DNA of 39,671 nt. Source: Patescibacteria group bacterium (lineage in GTDB: Bacteria; Patescibacteriota; Patescibacteriia; 2-12-FULL-60-25). A program made the position numbers and the translations under genes. This document shows positions 24,024-33,643 of the stretch, piece by piece. The notes beneath the pieces are model-generated. The model was not told the origin of the DNA, ran no database searches, and saw nothing but the letters and a program-made list of their open reading frames with translations. The DNA lies in the NCBI GenBank assembly GCA_018061755.1, contig JAGOTP010000010.1, positions 1 to 39,671 of the forward strand, written 5' to 3'. Each line of letters opens with the position of its first letter. The stretch's first letter is position 1.

Positions 24024-25514
24024 CTAGAGAGGGGTATTCACGAGAGGATAGCTTGCTTCGCCCAAAATGACAAAGAAATCAAGCTCCCCACTGCTGGAAG
24101 GCCTCTCGGGAGCCAGTCCGTCGGTCGGTTGAATGGTGTCAGGTTGGTTCAAAGACACGGTTGCCTGCAGGCTTTTCTTCAATTTTGCCAGTTCTGCGGG
24201 TTTTTTGCCCTGGGTCAGATCAAAAATGATGCTTTCCTCGTAACCACGGCGAATGGCGTTGCCAAAAGCCTTTACCTCATAACCACCTTTTTCGAATTTA
24301 GCCGCCATTTGAGCGGCAAAACCGGTCCGGGTCGTGCCATTTCGGACTTCAATTCGAGGTCGAATTTGAGGGGCGACCGGTTTAGAGATGGCTGTGGTTG
24401 AACTATTGGTCGTTCCGGCTGTTTGAGTCCCGGCTACGCCATCGAACGGATTGGCGGCTAAGCCACGAATCTCTGACCAGTCTGGATTACGAGGGAAGAG
24501 CATGAACGCCCCATTGACGTTGGCGGCCACCAGCTCCTTACCTGGTTCATCGGTTAGAACCTGCAAGCTGACACGATCACTTGAGAAGTCCTTGAGCAAA
24601 GGAGCCATGGCGAGTGCGTTCCATGGGGTCAGATCCGTTTGAATATGGTTGTTGATGGTTGTATACAGGTTGGCCAGCGCTTTTGGATCAGTCAGCGTAC
24701 CGAGCGATAAGAGCTTCTCGCGTACAGCCATGATGACGATTTGCTGACGACGACTGCGCGCAAAATCGCTCCCTTCACCGTTATTGCCATGACGTGAGCG
24801 GGCGTAGACCAAAGCGGTTGCGCCATCCATCTTCTGCGGACCCTTGCGGAACGAGACAGTCATCCATTTTTTGTCGGCTGTTGGATATTGATAGTCGGTG
24901 AAGGCTCGTTCGACGGTTACGTTGATTCCACCCAAAGCATCGATAAACTTAGCGAAGCCGTTGAAGTCGATACGGATTACATGATCGATCGGTTGTTCGA
25001 GCAGGCTTGAAAATGCTTGAGCCGTGTACTTCGCTCCTTCACCCGGATGATCCTGTTCGGCGTAGGCGTGGACGGCATTGATCTTTTCAAAGCGACCGCC
25101 ACCCAATGGGTAGGCTAAGTCGCGGGGAATGGATAGGAGACCCACCTGTTTATTTTTCAGATCCACTGAAACGAACATGATGGTATCGGTCAGTTGAGAG
25201 CCTTCATGTCCATCGCCACCAATTCCAAGGACGAGGATGTTCAGACGGTCACGCGTTGTCGTGGCCGTAGTACTTGTCCCTGCGTCCTCGGTAGCACCGG
25301 TCAGCTGCGAAATCAGGGGAAGACGATGAAATTCAGCGATAACACTTGTTCCACGGACACTCGCGCGATAGGAGGCGGCTGCGCCGAGAGCTGATAAAAG
25401 ACCTACAATCACGGAAAAAACGACCGTGAGAATGATGGTCTGACGGGAAACCGAGCGCTCGCTGGGCGCGATGAAATTGGTCGACAAGGGGTCAGACTTA
25501 CGAAACGAAAGCAT
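24024..25514 (-). CDS. LytR-CpsA-Psr family protein with LytR_C domain
   Basis: LCP proteins transfer lipid-linked glycans to peptidoglycan outside the membrane. One helix (IILTVVFSVIVGLLSALGAA, about 27-46) anchors it. The LCP domain (about 90-270) has NILVLGIGGDGHEGSQLTDT, LLSIPRDLAYPLGG and ALVYARSRHGNNGEGSDFARSRRQQ with the family's Arg residues. A LytR_C domain near 380-460 (RIEVRNGTTRTGFAAQMA) follows. It could act on the glycan started by the WecA/TagO-like enzyme at 75. An extended -10 (TGG-TAGACT) lies 7 bp before its ATG, predicting a leaderless mRNA. Confidence 0.92.
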   Translation of the reverse strand: MLSFRKSDPLSTNFIAPSERSVSRQTIILTVVFSVIVGLLSALGAAASYRASVRGTSVIAEFHRLPLISQLTGATEDAGTSTTATTTRDRLNILVLGIGGDGHEGSQLTDTIMFVSVDLKNKQVGLLSIPRDLAYPLGGGRFEKINAVHAYAEQDHPGEGAKYTAQAFSSLLEQPIDHVIRIDFNGFAKFIDALGGINVTVERAFTDYQYPTADKKWMTVSFRKGPQKMDGATALVYARSRHGNNGEGSDFARSRRQQIVIMAVREKLLSLGTLTDPKALANLYTTINNHIQTDLTPWNALAMAPLLKDFSSDRVSLQVLTDEPGKELVAANVNGAFMLFPRNPDWSEIRGLAANPFDGVAGTQTAGTTNSSTTAISKPVAPQIRPRIEVRNGTTRTGFAAQMAAKFEKGGYEVKAFGNAIRRGYEESIIFDLTQGKKPAELAKLKKSLQATVSLNQPDTIQPTDGLAPERPSSSGELDFFVILGEASYPLVNTPL

Positions 25515-25521
25515 GTAGCGC

Positions 25522-25530
25522 AGTCTACCA
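25522..25530 (-). promoter_or_regulatory. Extended -10 of the LCP-der-pth-dprA operon
   Basis: Minus strand TGG-TAGACT, with the ATG at 25514 only 7 bp away. Transcription would begin at or within a base or two of the start codon. Confidence 0.55.
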
Positions 25531-25596
25531 TGGCTTTGGAATGAAAGACTAAGCCAAGAATGTGGATGAAGTCGTCTACAAGAGACGAGGTCAGTG

Positions 25597-25605
25597 TGGT
25601 ATCCT
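25597..25605 (+). promoter_or_regulatory. Extended -10 of the type IV secretion-like cluster
   Basis: TGG-TATCCT ends 16 bp before the ATG at 25622. GTGGT (25596-25600) and ACCAC form a small inverted repeat across it. The same TGG-TANNCT form occurs before the LCP gene and before the VirB4 gene. Confidence 0.55.
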
Positions 25606-25621
25606 TAAGACCACGTTTTCT

Positions 25622-28600
25622 ATGCGTTCTTTTTTCTTGAAGCGAGCTCTGCCTTTTTTGCTTGTGTGTTTGACCTTCGGTATCGTTCTGGCACCACAAA
25701 GAACGTTGGCTCAAGCGACGCAGCCGCTTCGTGCGCCGATGCAACAGGGGATCGGAGCGCAAGATCGCGGCGTCGGTGATTTCATTTCTGGTTTGTGGGA
25801 AACGGCAACCGGCGATGGGGTGCTTTCAGAGAATGCGCGGATTGCGAGTGGGGCTGTGAATGAAGTAGCCGCCGATCCGGTGGGTGCATTTAGGTCAGAA
25901 ATTCTGAACGCGCCAACCGGTGGTTCGATTACGGATGCATTGACTGCGCGCTTGATTGGGTTCATCGCCTTCATGATGGGCATTATCGTGTCCTTCTTAG
26001 GTAAGATTATTTTGCTGTTGGTCAACGTCTTACTTGGCTTCTTGAGCTATAACGGTTTTGCTGACGCGCCACCGGTCATTATTGGTTGGAGAATCGTGCG
26101 TGATTTGGCCAACATGTTCTTTATCGTGGTGTTGATCGTCGCTTCCTATGCCACGATCTTGGGTTGGCGCACCAACGATCTGCACGTCAAAACCGTTTTG
26201 CCAAAGGTGTTGCTTTCCGCTGTCTTAGTGAACTTTTCAAAAACGATCGTTGCTTTGTTGATCGACGCTTCGCAGGTTGTCATGTTGACCTTTGTCAACG
26301 CCTTCGCGGCAATTGGGGCAGGAAACTTTACGAATGCTCTGCATTTGCCGCTGATTTCCGATACCGCTAGGGCTGCTTCCAGTACGGCGGCTGCGGCTGT
26401 AGCGGCGAACGGCGCGGGTCAGGTCATCTTGGACGTTATCTTAGCCTCTGCTTTGCAGATCTTTCTCTTGGTTGTCGCAATTGGGGTCATGCTCATGATG
26501 GTGATCTTTGTGGTCGCCCGTATCGTTGGATTGTGGATGCTGTTGGTTTTTTCACCAATTCCTTTTTTGGCGGGAGGCCTGCCGGATACCATTAAGAAGG
26601 CGCTAGGTAAACAAGTAAGTGAGTTTTGGGGGACTTTGTCAGGTTTGCTTACGGGCGGTCCGATCATGGCCTTTTGGCTTTGGTTAACCTTTGCGACATT
26701 GTCGGCTCAAGGAGCGGATGAGCGATTGGGATTGTTCCAAAACACTCAGGCGGTTGATACCGGCACAATCTTTAATGGGGTACAAAGTGGGGCCAGCATG
26801 TTCATCACGGCGATCGGTAACGCCCAAGGCTTGGGTTCCTACCTGATCGCCGTAGCCATGATGATGATGGGGCTTGAGGCGGCCATGAGTGCTTCTAGTG
26901 CTGTTGGTGCGACGGCTGGTGGATGGATGAAGGCGGTTGGAAAGAAAACACAAGATTATGCTCAGCGTGCGGCTTTGTTCACTGCTGGTGGTGGGTTATT
27001 GTCGGGCGCGGGAGCAATCGCGGGAGCGGTTGACTCTCGTTATGACTTGCGTGGTCGGGCTGCCGCCGCCATTCGCAATAGAATCCCATTAGCTGGTCAA
27101 AGCAAGTGGTTGAAAGAGCAGCAGTATAAGAATCGCAACGAGTGGTTGAAGGATCGCAAGCAGATTTCGGAATTGAGCGAGGCGGGTTTGTGGCGTAAAG
27201 GAGAAAGAGAAGGAGCCATGCGTCGTGCGGCTGGCAAAGCCTTCCTAACTGGTGATCGTGGAGCCGAGTTGGCTCAGGTTGATCATCTAACCAAGACAGG
27301 TTTCGATGACAAAGCATACGAAGATCAATTGAGGCCAGGCAAGGATGCGTTGAAAGATAAGATCAAGGGAACGACAAATGATGGCGTCGTGGCTAAGCGT
27401 GTGTCTGATCGCATTGGCAAAGCTCAGTCGGCTCAAATGCGTATCAATGATTTGGAACGTGCCAAGGGTTTGTTGACGGGTTCTGAACAATTCCAGAAAG
27501 ACGAACGCTTCAAAATTGACGAAGCCATCAAGAAGATTCGCAAGGAGAATCCACACCTCATCACAGATAATCCAGAAGAGCGCGCCAAACAGATGCGCGA
27601 GGCACGTCAGAACTGGTCTTCACTCGATGCGGATGCCAAGGCGAACTTTGAAGTGTTGAAAAATGTTTCGGATGCAGGAGCATTCAGAGAGACGACGGAC
27701 GCATCCGGTAAGAAGACAATTTCTATTGGCGACAAGAATGCCATTGAACAGACGCGTAAGCGTTTGCAAGGGAAGGATCGTTCAAACTTCGATTCGATGG
27801 TCAAATTTGTCGAAGAAAGCAGCTTTACCGATGCCGCAGGTCGTACAGTGGCTGGAATTGATGCTGCTCGCTTGCAGAACTTGTCGGTTGAACAAGATGC
27901 TCAGGATAAATTCCGTGTGTTTGAGACGGATGTCAACGCAAAAGGTGAAGTTCAGGGCGGTGATTTCCGTTTGAGCAGTCAACGTCAAGCGGCTCAGAGC
28001 AGTGTCAGAACGAATTTGAGCAGCACGAGTGCGGGAACATGGTCACCGGTCACCGACACGTCTGGTTTGGATGGTCGCCGTGGCGTAGCGGATGCGGGTT
28101 CTCGTCAGTCTCTTGATCAAGCGGCTGGCGTGATCGGTGTTGCTGAAGCCATTAAGAATGTAGGCTATGGTGCTCCTCCCGCCGAAGCAGCGGCTTTGCG
28201 TCAGGCAGCAACCAACCATTTTGCAAGTTCCGTTCAACGTGACGGAAGTAGCGCGTCTGCTAATTTGACGCAGGCTCAACCTGTCTACGAGCGCGATGCT
28301 AATGGCTATATCCGTCGTGATCCAACGACCAACGCGCCGATTGAGAAAGTTGATCCAACAACGGGTCAGGTGGTCCAAGCCAGTCGTTTGCAGCGCTATC
28401 AGGATCCTTCTGTATCGCAAGTCGAAAAGGATGAAATCCGCGCTCAGTATCAGCGTGACGTGTCTCGTATCATGCCGGTCTTGGATGGGATTGAAGACCT
28501 TAGCCAAGAGCAGCAGATCAATATCATGGGAGCCATGGGACAAGGCAACGTGGGTCAGTTGTTGAATGTTCCAGACACCATGTTGAACGAAGAACAGCGT

Positions 28601-28963
28601 GTGGCGGTGAACAACGTGCGCAATGTGGCTCGCCGAACGGCTGGTATCGCGGACCAGTGGTTTGCGGAGCAGAACGCGACACCCGCTGGTACGGCGCGCA
28701 TGCAAAACTTTGCGGCAGTTGATCAATTACCTGAACCACAGCGTGCGGCTGAGTTGCATGCTAGAGGTCTGACCGCTCAGCAGTATCAGCAATATCGTGA
28801 CTACACAGGTGCTCGCATGGCTTCGACTCAATTACGTGGCACGAATCGTGGTGGAAGCTCGGGTCGTCGTGCTCGTGGCGGTGCTGGTGCCGGGGGAGGT
28901 GGTGGTCGTCGTGCTCGTGGCGGTGCCGCGGGTGGTGCTGGCGGCGGTGGTGGAACGCCTTAA
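25622..28963 (+). CDS. Giant VirB6/TrbL-like membrane protein
   Basis: The 1113-residue protein begins with a signal peptide (LKRALPFLLVCLTFGIVLA, ending near QA). A membrane region of six or seven helices lies between about 110 and 460, resembling the VirB6/TrbL inner-membrane channel component seen next to PrgI and VirB4 in Patescibacteria. The remaining 650 residues are charged, helical and low in hydrophobicity. The last 40 residues are Gly/Arg repeats (GRRARGG, twice). I chose ATG 25622, behind TGG-TATCCT, because it begins the signal peptide. The protein probably forms the membrane pore of a conjugation- or secretion-like machine, by context. There is no Shine-Dalgarno site. Confidence 0.75.
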   Translation: MRSFFLKRALPFLLVCLTFGIVLAPQRTLAQATQPLRAPMQQGIGAQDRGVGDFISGLWETATGDGVLSENARIASGAVNEVAADPVGAFRSEILNAPTGGSITDALTARLIGFIAFMMGIIVSFLGKIILLLVNVLLGFLSYNGFADAPPVIIGWRIVRDLANMFFIVVLIVASYATILGWRTNDLHVKTVLPKVLLSAVLVNFSKTIVALLIDASQVVMLTFVNAFAAIGAGNFTNALHLPLISDTARAASSTAAAAVAANGAGQVILDVILASALQIFLLVVAIGVMLMMVIFVVARIVGLWMLLVFSPIPFLAGGLPDTIKKALGKQVSEFWGTLSGLLTGGPIMAFWLWLTFATLSAQGADERLGLFQNTQAVDTGTIFNGVQSGASMFITAIGNAQGLGSYLIAVAMMMMGLEAAMSASSAVGATAGGWMKAVGKKTQDYAQRAALFTAGGGLLSGAGAIAGAVDSRYDLRGRAAAAIRNRIPLAGQSKWLKEQQYKNRNEWLKDRKQISELSEAGLWRKGEREGAMRRAAGKAFLTGDRGAELAQVDHLTKTGFDDKAYEDQLRPGKDALKDKIKGTTNDGVVAKRVSDRIGKAQSAQMRINDLERAKGLLTGSEQFQKDERFKIDEAIKKIRKENPHLITDNPEERAKQMREARQNWSSLDADAKANFEVLKNVSDAGAFRETTDASGKKTISIGDKNAIEQTRKRLQGKDRSNFDSMVKFVEESSFTDAAGRTVAGIDAARLQNLSVEQDAQDKFRVFETDVNAKGEVQGGDFRLSSQRQAAQSSVRTNLSSTSAGTWSPVTDTSGLDGRRGVADAGSRQSLDQAAGVIGVAEAIKNVGYGAPPAEAAALRQAATNHFASSVQRDGSSASANLTQAQPVYERDANGYIRRDPTTNAPIEKVDPTTGQVVQASRLQRYQDPSVSQVEKDEIRAQYQRDVSRIMPVLDGIEDLSQEQQINIMGAMGQGNVGQLLNVPDTMLNEEQRVAVNNVRNVARRTAGIADQWFAEQNATPAGTARMQNFAAVDQLPEPQRAAELHARGLTAQQYQQYRDYTGARMASTQLRGTNRGGSSGRRARGGAGAGGGGGRRARGGAAGGAGGGGGTP

Positions 28964-28996
28964 TCTGTCAGAGCTTTTGCATCTCACACCCATTCT

Positions 28997-30643
28997 ATGG
29001 ACACAGACGCTTGGCAAGAAGGCTTTCGCCGCTGTCCCAAGATCGTGCAGGATTACCTGCTTGATCCCCAGTCGGGCGACAACGAAGACAAGGCGCAGAC
29101 GTCACTGGCCTTGGATAACGACGCCTGGGATCGTGTCTCAGATCCCGCTTGGCGTTTGATCTACGATGGCATGACCAAGCAGGAGTTTCGTGAAGAGATC
29201 AAGCAGGTTGCCGGTGATCACAATCCAGATGAAATAGAGCGTGTCTTGTTGCAGTATCTCGTCTTTCCTTTGGCCGACATGGTGCCGTGGGATGTCGAGG
29301 CGCGTTTGCAAGAGTTGGGTGTTGCGTTATCTCAGCTCCAGATATCCTTTCGTATTTCACTCCGCCCCATGTCGTATGGAGCGGCGGCTCGTCGCATTGC
29401 GGCCAATGCTAAGTTGAGTATTCTGACCGAAGAAGTCGCTCGTCGTTTGCGTGAGATCCTGGTTTCTTATCTGAAAGACGTGCGAACTTTGGAACAGGTC
29501 AAACAAGCCTTGCAACAATCGCAAGGGGAAGGCGGTGTTGGTTTTTCGCGTCAGCAAGCGGATAGTTACGTCGAAGAGTTGGAGCGACTGCAGTTGGCCG
29601 TACAGATCATGTCTGAACAAGAGTACGCCGAGTGGTACTCCAATTTTCAGCGCGAAGCCAATATCAGGCTAATGCAAGAGCCGATCGAAGCAAAACAAGC
29701 CGCGGCTAATGCTTCAACTACAGGAGCTCCAGACTCGGTAGAAGGGGATGTGGTACCCGTCGTTCGAGGTTCAAACAATAATTACGATGCGCTGCTTGAG
29801 GCGGTCGTTCAGGAGACGGTCAAGACGTTAGCTGTGACGGGATTAGATGAGTATCTCAGTAAACGCTTGGGAAATATCGTGTCGACTCGTTTGCGTGATG
29901 TGCGTAATCAGCTGCAGGTAAAAGAGATCCTTGTCCGCGATTCAAAGATCGGTGGCCTGGATCGGCATCCAGAAGAAGCCGAAGCCATGGCGGGTGTTAT
30001 TGAGGCAGCCTATCAAGCCCATCGCGCAGAACTCACAGAGGCTGAACAAAAGCGCATTGAGAGCATGAAGCAGGCGCAAGAACAAAAGCGTGAAGTGCGC
30101 CGCAAACAAGAAAGCGATGACCACGCTGAGTGGTATCGTCAGAAGATCCAAGAAGCTAATCCTTGGGCGGCGGCTATTGAAGCCCAAAAAACGGCCGGAA
30201 CGAATTCCGGCCAGGTAAGCTGGCCCACGGCTACGGCCACCTCTCAGTCCGCTGGTTCAGTCCCAGCCGCTGATCCAAATGCCCGTCCAACGGTCGATTC
30301 TATTCGTGCACCAGCGCGCCTAACGAGCTTAGGCAACGAGTTAGGCGGCATTACGCTGGCCGAATTCCGCCGCATCGCTCGCACACCAGAAGAATCGATG
30401 GAGCGCCTGTGGCAGAAGCTTGAAACCTTGAAACAAGAATCCTACGAACGTTGGCAAGAGGGTGCCCAAGCCTGGCGACAATCTCCCCTCCAGCAACAGT
30501 ATCTCCAGATCGTGGCTCAGAGTTTTACATCAGGTCGTCCGGTAGCAGAGATTGCGCGCGAGCAGCACGAAAAAGACCCCAATCAACCGACTGCCGAAGA
30601 GATTGGCGCGATTTTGCTTCTGAATAATCGTCTCAACGTCTAG
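28997..30643 (+). CDS. Helical cytoplasmic protein of the secretion-like cluster
   Basis: The protein has 548 residues, no signal peptide and no membrane helix. It is almost wholly helical and charged, with a likely coiled coil near 355-390 (EAEQKRIESMKQAQEQKREVRR, a run of Gln, Lys, Arg and Glu). A Pro/Ala/Thr-rich linker lies around 410-445. I recognise no domain. It lies between the VirB6-like gene and prgI (gaps 33 and 8 bp), so it is probably a cluster component, perhaps a cytoplasmic adaptor. This is inference from position. Confidence 0.7.
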   Translation: MDTDAWQEGFRRCPKIVQDYLLDPQSGDNEDKAQTSLALDNDAWDRVSDPAWRLIYDGMTKQEFREEIKQVAGDHNPDEIERVLLQYLVFPLADMVPWDVEARLQELGVALSQLQISFRISLRPMSYGAAARRIAANAKLSILTEEVARRLREILVSYLKDVRTLEQVKQALQQSQGEGGVGFSRQQADSYVEELERLQLAVQIMSEQEYAEWYSNFQREANIRLMQEPIEAKQAAANASTTGAPDSVEGDVVPVVRGSNNNYDALLEAVVQETVKTLAVTGLDEYLSKRLGNIVSTRLRDVRNQLQVKEILVRDSKIGGLDRHPEEAEAMAGVIEAAYQAHRAELTEAEQKRIESMKQAQEQKREVRRKQESDDHAEWYRQKIQEANPWAAAIEAQKTAGTNSGQVSWPTATATSQSAGSVPAADPNARPTVDSIRAPARLTSLGNELGGITLAEFRRIARTPEESMERLWQKLETLKQESYERWQEGAQAWRQSPLQQQYLQIVAQSFTSGRPVAEIAREQHEKDPNQPTAEEIGAILLLNNRLNV

Positions 30644-30651
30644 CTCCTTCT

Positions 30652-31101
30652 ATGCCCGAACGATACGTCGTCCCACAATTCATCGACAACGAAGACAAGA
30701 TTCTCGGCCCGATCACGGTTCGCCAATTCTTGATTTTGCTTGTCTCGACGGTGTTGCTCTTCATCACCTACGCGATCTTCACCCTGCCTGTCTTCATCGT
30801 GATCGCGCTCTTCATCTGTGGAATTGCTGGAGCCTTTGGGTTCTTGAAGATTCACACCCAACCTTTCCATCTGTTTTTCTTGAACTTTTTAGCCTCGCGT
30901 TTGCGTCCACATTTGCGCGTGTGGGACAAGAATCTGACAGATGAGCAATTGCGTGTCTTCATGAATCTCGACACGGTCAAAGTCAGTGAAATCGAGGTCG
31001 ACGCCAAGAAACAGCGGCCAACGTCTTCCCGTTTACGTGACCTGACTCTGGTCGTAAATACGGGGGGAGTGTATAAACCAGATGATGATCCGTCCTTTTG
31101 A
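30652..31101 (+). CDS. PrgI-family protein (VirB3-like)
   Basis: The 149-residue protein opens YVVPQFIDNEDKILGPITVRQFLIL, then has two closely spaced helices (LILLVSTVLLFITYAIFTL and FIVIALFICGIAGAFGFL) and a cytosolic tail. This is the PrgI family layout, which takes the VirB3 place beside VirB4 in Gram-positive-type and Patescibacteria type IV systems. It follows the helical protein by 8 bp and precedes the TraC-like gene by 10 bp. Confidence 0.88.
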   Translation: MPERYVVPQFIDNEDKILGPITVRQFLILLVSTVLLFITYAIFTLPVFIVIALFICGIAGAFGFLKIHTQPFHLFFLNFLASRLRPHLRVWDKNLTDEQLRVFMNLDTVKVSEIEVDAKKQRPTSSRLRDLTLVVNTGGVYKPDDDPSF

Positions 31102-31111
31102 TCTTTGATGT

Positions 31112-31780
31112 ATGTCCAAAAACGTTTCCAAACCCGGCGTACCAACTCAGCGCTTCCTTGATGTCGCGGAAATCCGCGAAGATGTCGTCGTGCTGAAAGA
31201 CGGAACGCTGCGCGCGATTCTGCTTGTATCCAGCGTGAACTTTGCGTTGAAGTCGGTGGATGAACAGCAAGCCATCGTGCAGGCCTACATGCAGTTCGTG
31301 AACAGCATCGATTTCCCGATCCAGATCGTGATTCAGTCACGTCGCATGAATATCGATACCTACATTCGTCAGATCAACGAAACAGAAAAGAAGATCAATA
31401 ATGACCTGCTAAAGAAGCAAATAAAAGATTATCGCGACTTCATCCGTCAACTGGTAAAAATGGGAGATATCATGCAAAAGCGTTTCTATATTGCTGTCCC
31501 TTTGAATCCAGCGACCGTCCAGACCAAAGGCTTCTGGCAGCGTTTACAGGAGATCTTTACTCCTTCTTTAGCTTTCAAATTCTCGGAAGATCGATTCAAG
31601 AAACAAAAATTTGAATTGGAATTGCGTGTCAGCCAGATCTCGTCTGGTTTATCTTCGATGTCGCTCAGTGCTGTTCAACTCGATACGCAAAGTTTGATCG
31701 AACTCTTTTATAACGTGTACAACCCTGACTTGTACGAAGCGCAGCCCTTGGTGGACGTCGATCGTCTGCAAGTAGATTAG
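31112..31780 (+). CDS. TraC-like protein (VirB4 N-terminal-domain homologue)
   Basis: The 222-residue protein has the N-terminal domain features of VirB4/TraC ATPases without the ATPase: FLDVAEIREDVVVLKDGTLRAILLVSSVNFALKS, split here as an LKDGTLRAI strand and the FAL.S segment, then QIVIQSRRMNIDTYI and LSAVQLDTQSLIELFYNVYNP at the end. No Walker motif occurs. In Patescibacteria such a short TraC-like protein usually precedes a separate VirB4 ATPase. Here the ATPase gene is 6.3 kb away, behind the GC-rich island. The ATG at 31112 has no Shine-Dalgarno site, like the rest of the cluster. Confidence 0.8.
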   Translation: MSKNVSKPGVPTQRFLDVAEIREDVVVLKDGTLRAILLVSSVNFALKSVDEQQAIVQAYMQFVNSIDFPIQIVIQSRRMNIDTYIRQINETEKKINNDLLKKQIKDYRDFIRQLVKMGDIMQKRFYIAVPLNPATVQTKGFWQRLQEIFTPSLAFKFSEDRFKKQKFELELRVSQISSGLSSMSLSAVQLDTQSLIELFYNVYNPDLYEAQPLVDVDRLQVD

Positions 31781-31816
31781 GAAAAAATCGCAAACCAAAA
31801 AGTCATTTAAACGCAC

Positions 31817-31876
31817 AGCGACCCCGGCGAGAAGCATCATGGTTGTCACTACCATGAAGTCTCGCGCGGGGTCGTT
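31817..31876 (-). terminator. Terminator of the one-TM Cys-rich protein gene
   Basis: A long stem pairs 31817-31832 with 31860-31876 (AGCGACCCC against GGGGTCGTT, then CGAGA against TCTCG). It is capped by an inner stem CATGGT/ACCATG. It lies between the convergent TraC-like gene and the minus-strand gene that ends at 31881. The T-run is distal (CTTTTTGG on the minus strand). Confidence 0.65.
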
Positions 31877-31880
31877 GGGG

Positions 31881-33473
31881 TTAGGGGAAGGGTCGAAGGT
31901 TCGCGCGTCGGCGGGCGACGCTCGCGTTGGGGGTCCGGTGCTGCCTCGCCAGGCAGGTCGGATCGAGGGTGGGGCACTGCTGCGCAATCGTGCCGCACTC
32001 GTTGCGCATGTCCCGGTGGTCTTCGCGCAGGCACCGGAAGGCGACCGTCTCGTGGTCGCTGTAGGTGCAGACGCCGCTGTAGGGCGCCTGCCGCTCGTTG
32101 GTCATCTGGCCGTACTCCTCGGCCGTGATGCAGCGCGCGAGGTTGGGATCTCGCTGCTGCTGGGTGGTCGGGGAAGGTGCGGTGACGATGACCTGCGGTC
32201 GCTGCACCGGCTGCGCGTGTGGCGCGATGACGCGCTTGGTGGGGGGCACCGCACGCGGCATCTCGTGGCGCGGTTGCGCCGCGGCCACGAAGGTGGGCTG
32301 GGTGCCGGCCAGCTGCTCGCTGATCTTGACCCCCAGGGCAACCATGCAGACGAACATGACGAAGAACGCCGCCGCGATCATCGTCCAGTTGTACGGACGG
32401 ATGAGCTTGCTGGGAGGCGGCGTAGGCCGTTCGATCGCCAGCTTGTCCGTGGTGGGGCCCTGCGGCTGACCTTCCTCCGCAGGAGTTGCCTTGGCGAGCT
32501 GCGCCTTGAGGGGCTCTTCCTTCGCTTCGGCGGCGGGCTGGTCGTCCGGCGGGGTGGTGTCAGGCGCGCTCGGAGTGGGTTCGGGGGTGTGGGCCGGTTG
32601 CGCCGCGGTCGGCCGGGCGATGGGGGCTGCTACCTCGGCCGATTTGCTGAGTTCGGCCCTCCTCCTCGCCTGCGCCTCCGCCCAGCGTGCTGCCGCTGCT
32701 CCGCGCACCATCGCTTCTTCTGCGGGGGGCAGCCTCATGTTGTGTTCGCTCGGTTCGCCGGCGGCGGCCAGGAGCGCCACACGCTCCGCATCGGTGAGCG
32801 GGGGATCCTGGTCTTCCGCTGCCTCGGGCTGCAGATTCGGAGCCGGCGCGACGGGGGAGGGCCTCGTGGGCGCCTTGACGTAGTCGAGAGGGCCCTGGTC
32901 CTTCGTGAGGAGTCGATACTCCTTCGGCTCCGCCATGACCGCCGGCAGGTCGGCACCCTGCTCTTCGGGCGGACCCTGAGACTCGGTAGGGGCCGCGCCC
33001 GTCGGCAGTTCAGCCGTGACATTGCCGAACTCGTCGGGACCGTCAGACTGCGTGTCGTTGGCGCTGGCGCTGGGCCTGCGCTCGTGACCCACGAGGGTAC
33101 TCCTCAGTGAGTCAGGGGGATTACTCACCGTGCCGGGGGGGTGCGCCGTCGGCACGCGGTTGACCGTCGTCGTCATTCGCGACATTCGCGCGATGACATT
33201 GCTGTCGTGCGCCGCGTTCTCGACGGGCCGGGGCCCGAAGAAGCGGATGAACTCCAGCTCCTCACCGAGGTAGTGATCGTGCTTCTGATCCCAGTCCTCC
33301 TGCGCCTTTGCGACGCTGAGGTTGGGATGAAGGGGCCTGTGCCCCAGGGTCTGGATACAGGTCTCCAGATCGGTCATCGAGCGAAGCGCGGCCTTCCAGG
33401 CCTCGTCCCACTTCCTGACCCGCTCTGCCCAATCCTCGATGATCGGGTCTTCCGCTTCGTTCGGCTGTCCCAT
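31881..33473 (-). CDS. One-TM protein with Pro/Ala-rich cytoplasmic part and Cys-rich C-terminus
   Basis: I do not recognise the 530-residue protein. Residues 1-100 are charged and helical (EDWAERVRKWDEAWKAALRSM). Residues 100 to about 355 are low-complexity Pro, Ala, Glu and Thr, with helical segments rich in Ala and Arg. A single helix (MIAAAFFVMFVCMVALGV, about 362-380) follows. Residues 385-530 hold six cysteines (about 440-510) that could form three disulfides outside the membrane. The minus strand was chosen because this frame has the membrane helix and GAGGAG ten bases before the ATG, and a promoter at 33644-33672. The leader is about 160 nt. A host- or partner-facing surface protein is possible, as inference only. 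Confidence 0.65.
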   Translation of the reverse strand: MGQPNEAEDPIIEDWAERVRKWDEAWKAALRSMTDLETCIQTLGHRPLHPNLSVAKAQEDWDQKHDHYLGEELEFIRFFGPRPVENAAHDSNVIARMSRMTTTVNRVPTAHPPGTVSNPPDSLRSTLVGHERRPSASANDTQSDGPDEFGNVTAELPTGAAPTESQGPPEEQGADLPAVMAEPKEYRLLTKDQGPLDYVKAPTRPSPVAPAPNLQPEAAEDQDPPLTDAERVALLAAAGEPSEHNMRLPPAEEAMVRGAAAARWAEAQARRRAELSKSAEVAAPIARPTAAQPAHTPEPTPSAPDTTPPDDQPAAEAKEEPLKAQLAKATPAEEGQPQGPTTDKLAIERPTPPPSKLIRPYNWTMIAAAFFVMFVCMVALGVKISEQLAGTQPTFVAAAQPRHEMPRAVPPTKRVIAPHAQPVQRPQVIVTAPSPTTQQQRDPNLARCITAEEYGQMTNERQAPYSGVCTYSDHETVAFRCLREDHRDMRNECGTIAQQCPTLDPTCLARQHRTPNASVARRRANLRPFP

Positions 33474-33497
33474 TTCTGATGTTCTCCTCGAAAAACT

Positions 33498-33516
33498 CCC
33501 AGATGTTCAATCTGGG
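33498..33516 (-). promoter_or_regulatory. Leader hairpin next to the ribosome site
   Basis: CCCAGAT (33498-33504) pairs perfectly with ATCTGGG (33510-33516) directly upstream of the GAGGAG ribosome site of the minus-strand gene. A second stem, GGCGG with CCGCC, lies just beside it at about 33515-33536. Confidence 0.5.
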
Positions 33517-33643
33517 CGGGTTGATGTCGAACCGCCAGGTCGCCTGACCAAGCGGATAAAACTCGTGTTTTGAAAGCTGGTTCTTGAAACTCGCCACAAT
33601 CCCAGTTTTCACTGAGCAGGCCTGTTCCAGAACACAGCGTAGC

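Noticed and set aside
31839-33110. Long plus-strand open frame opposite the one-TM protein
   Set aside because: It is a by-product of GC-rich DNA. Its product is Arg/Gly-rich with no ribosome site, while the minus-strand frame has a promoter, ribosome site and membrane helix.
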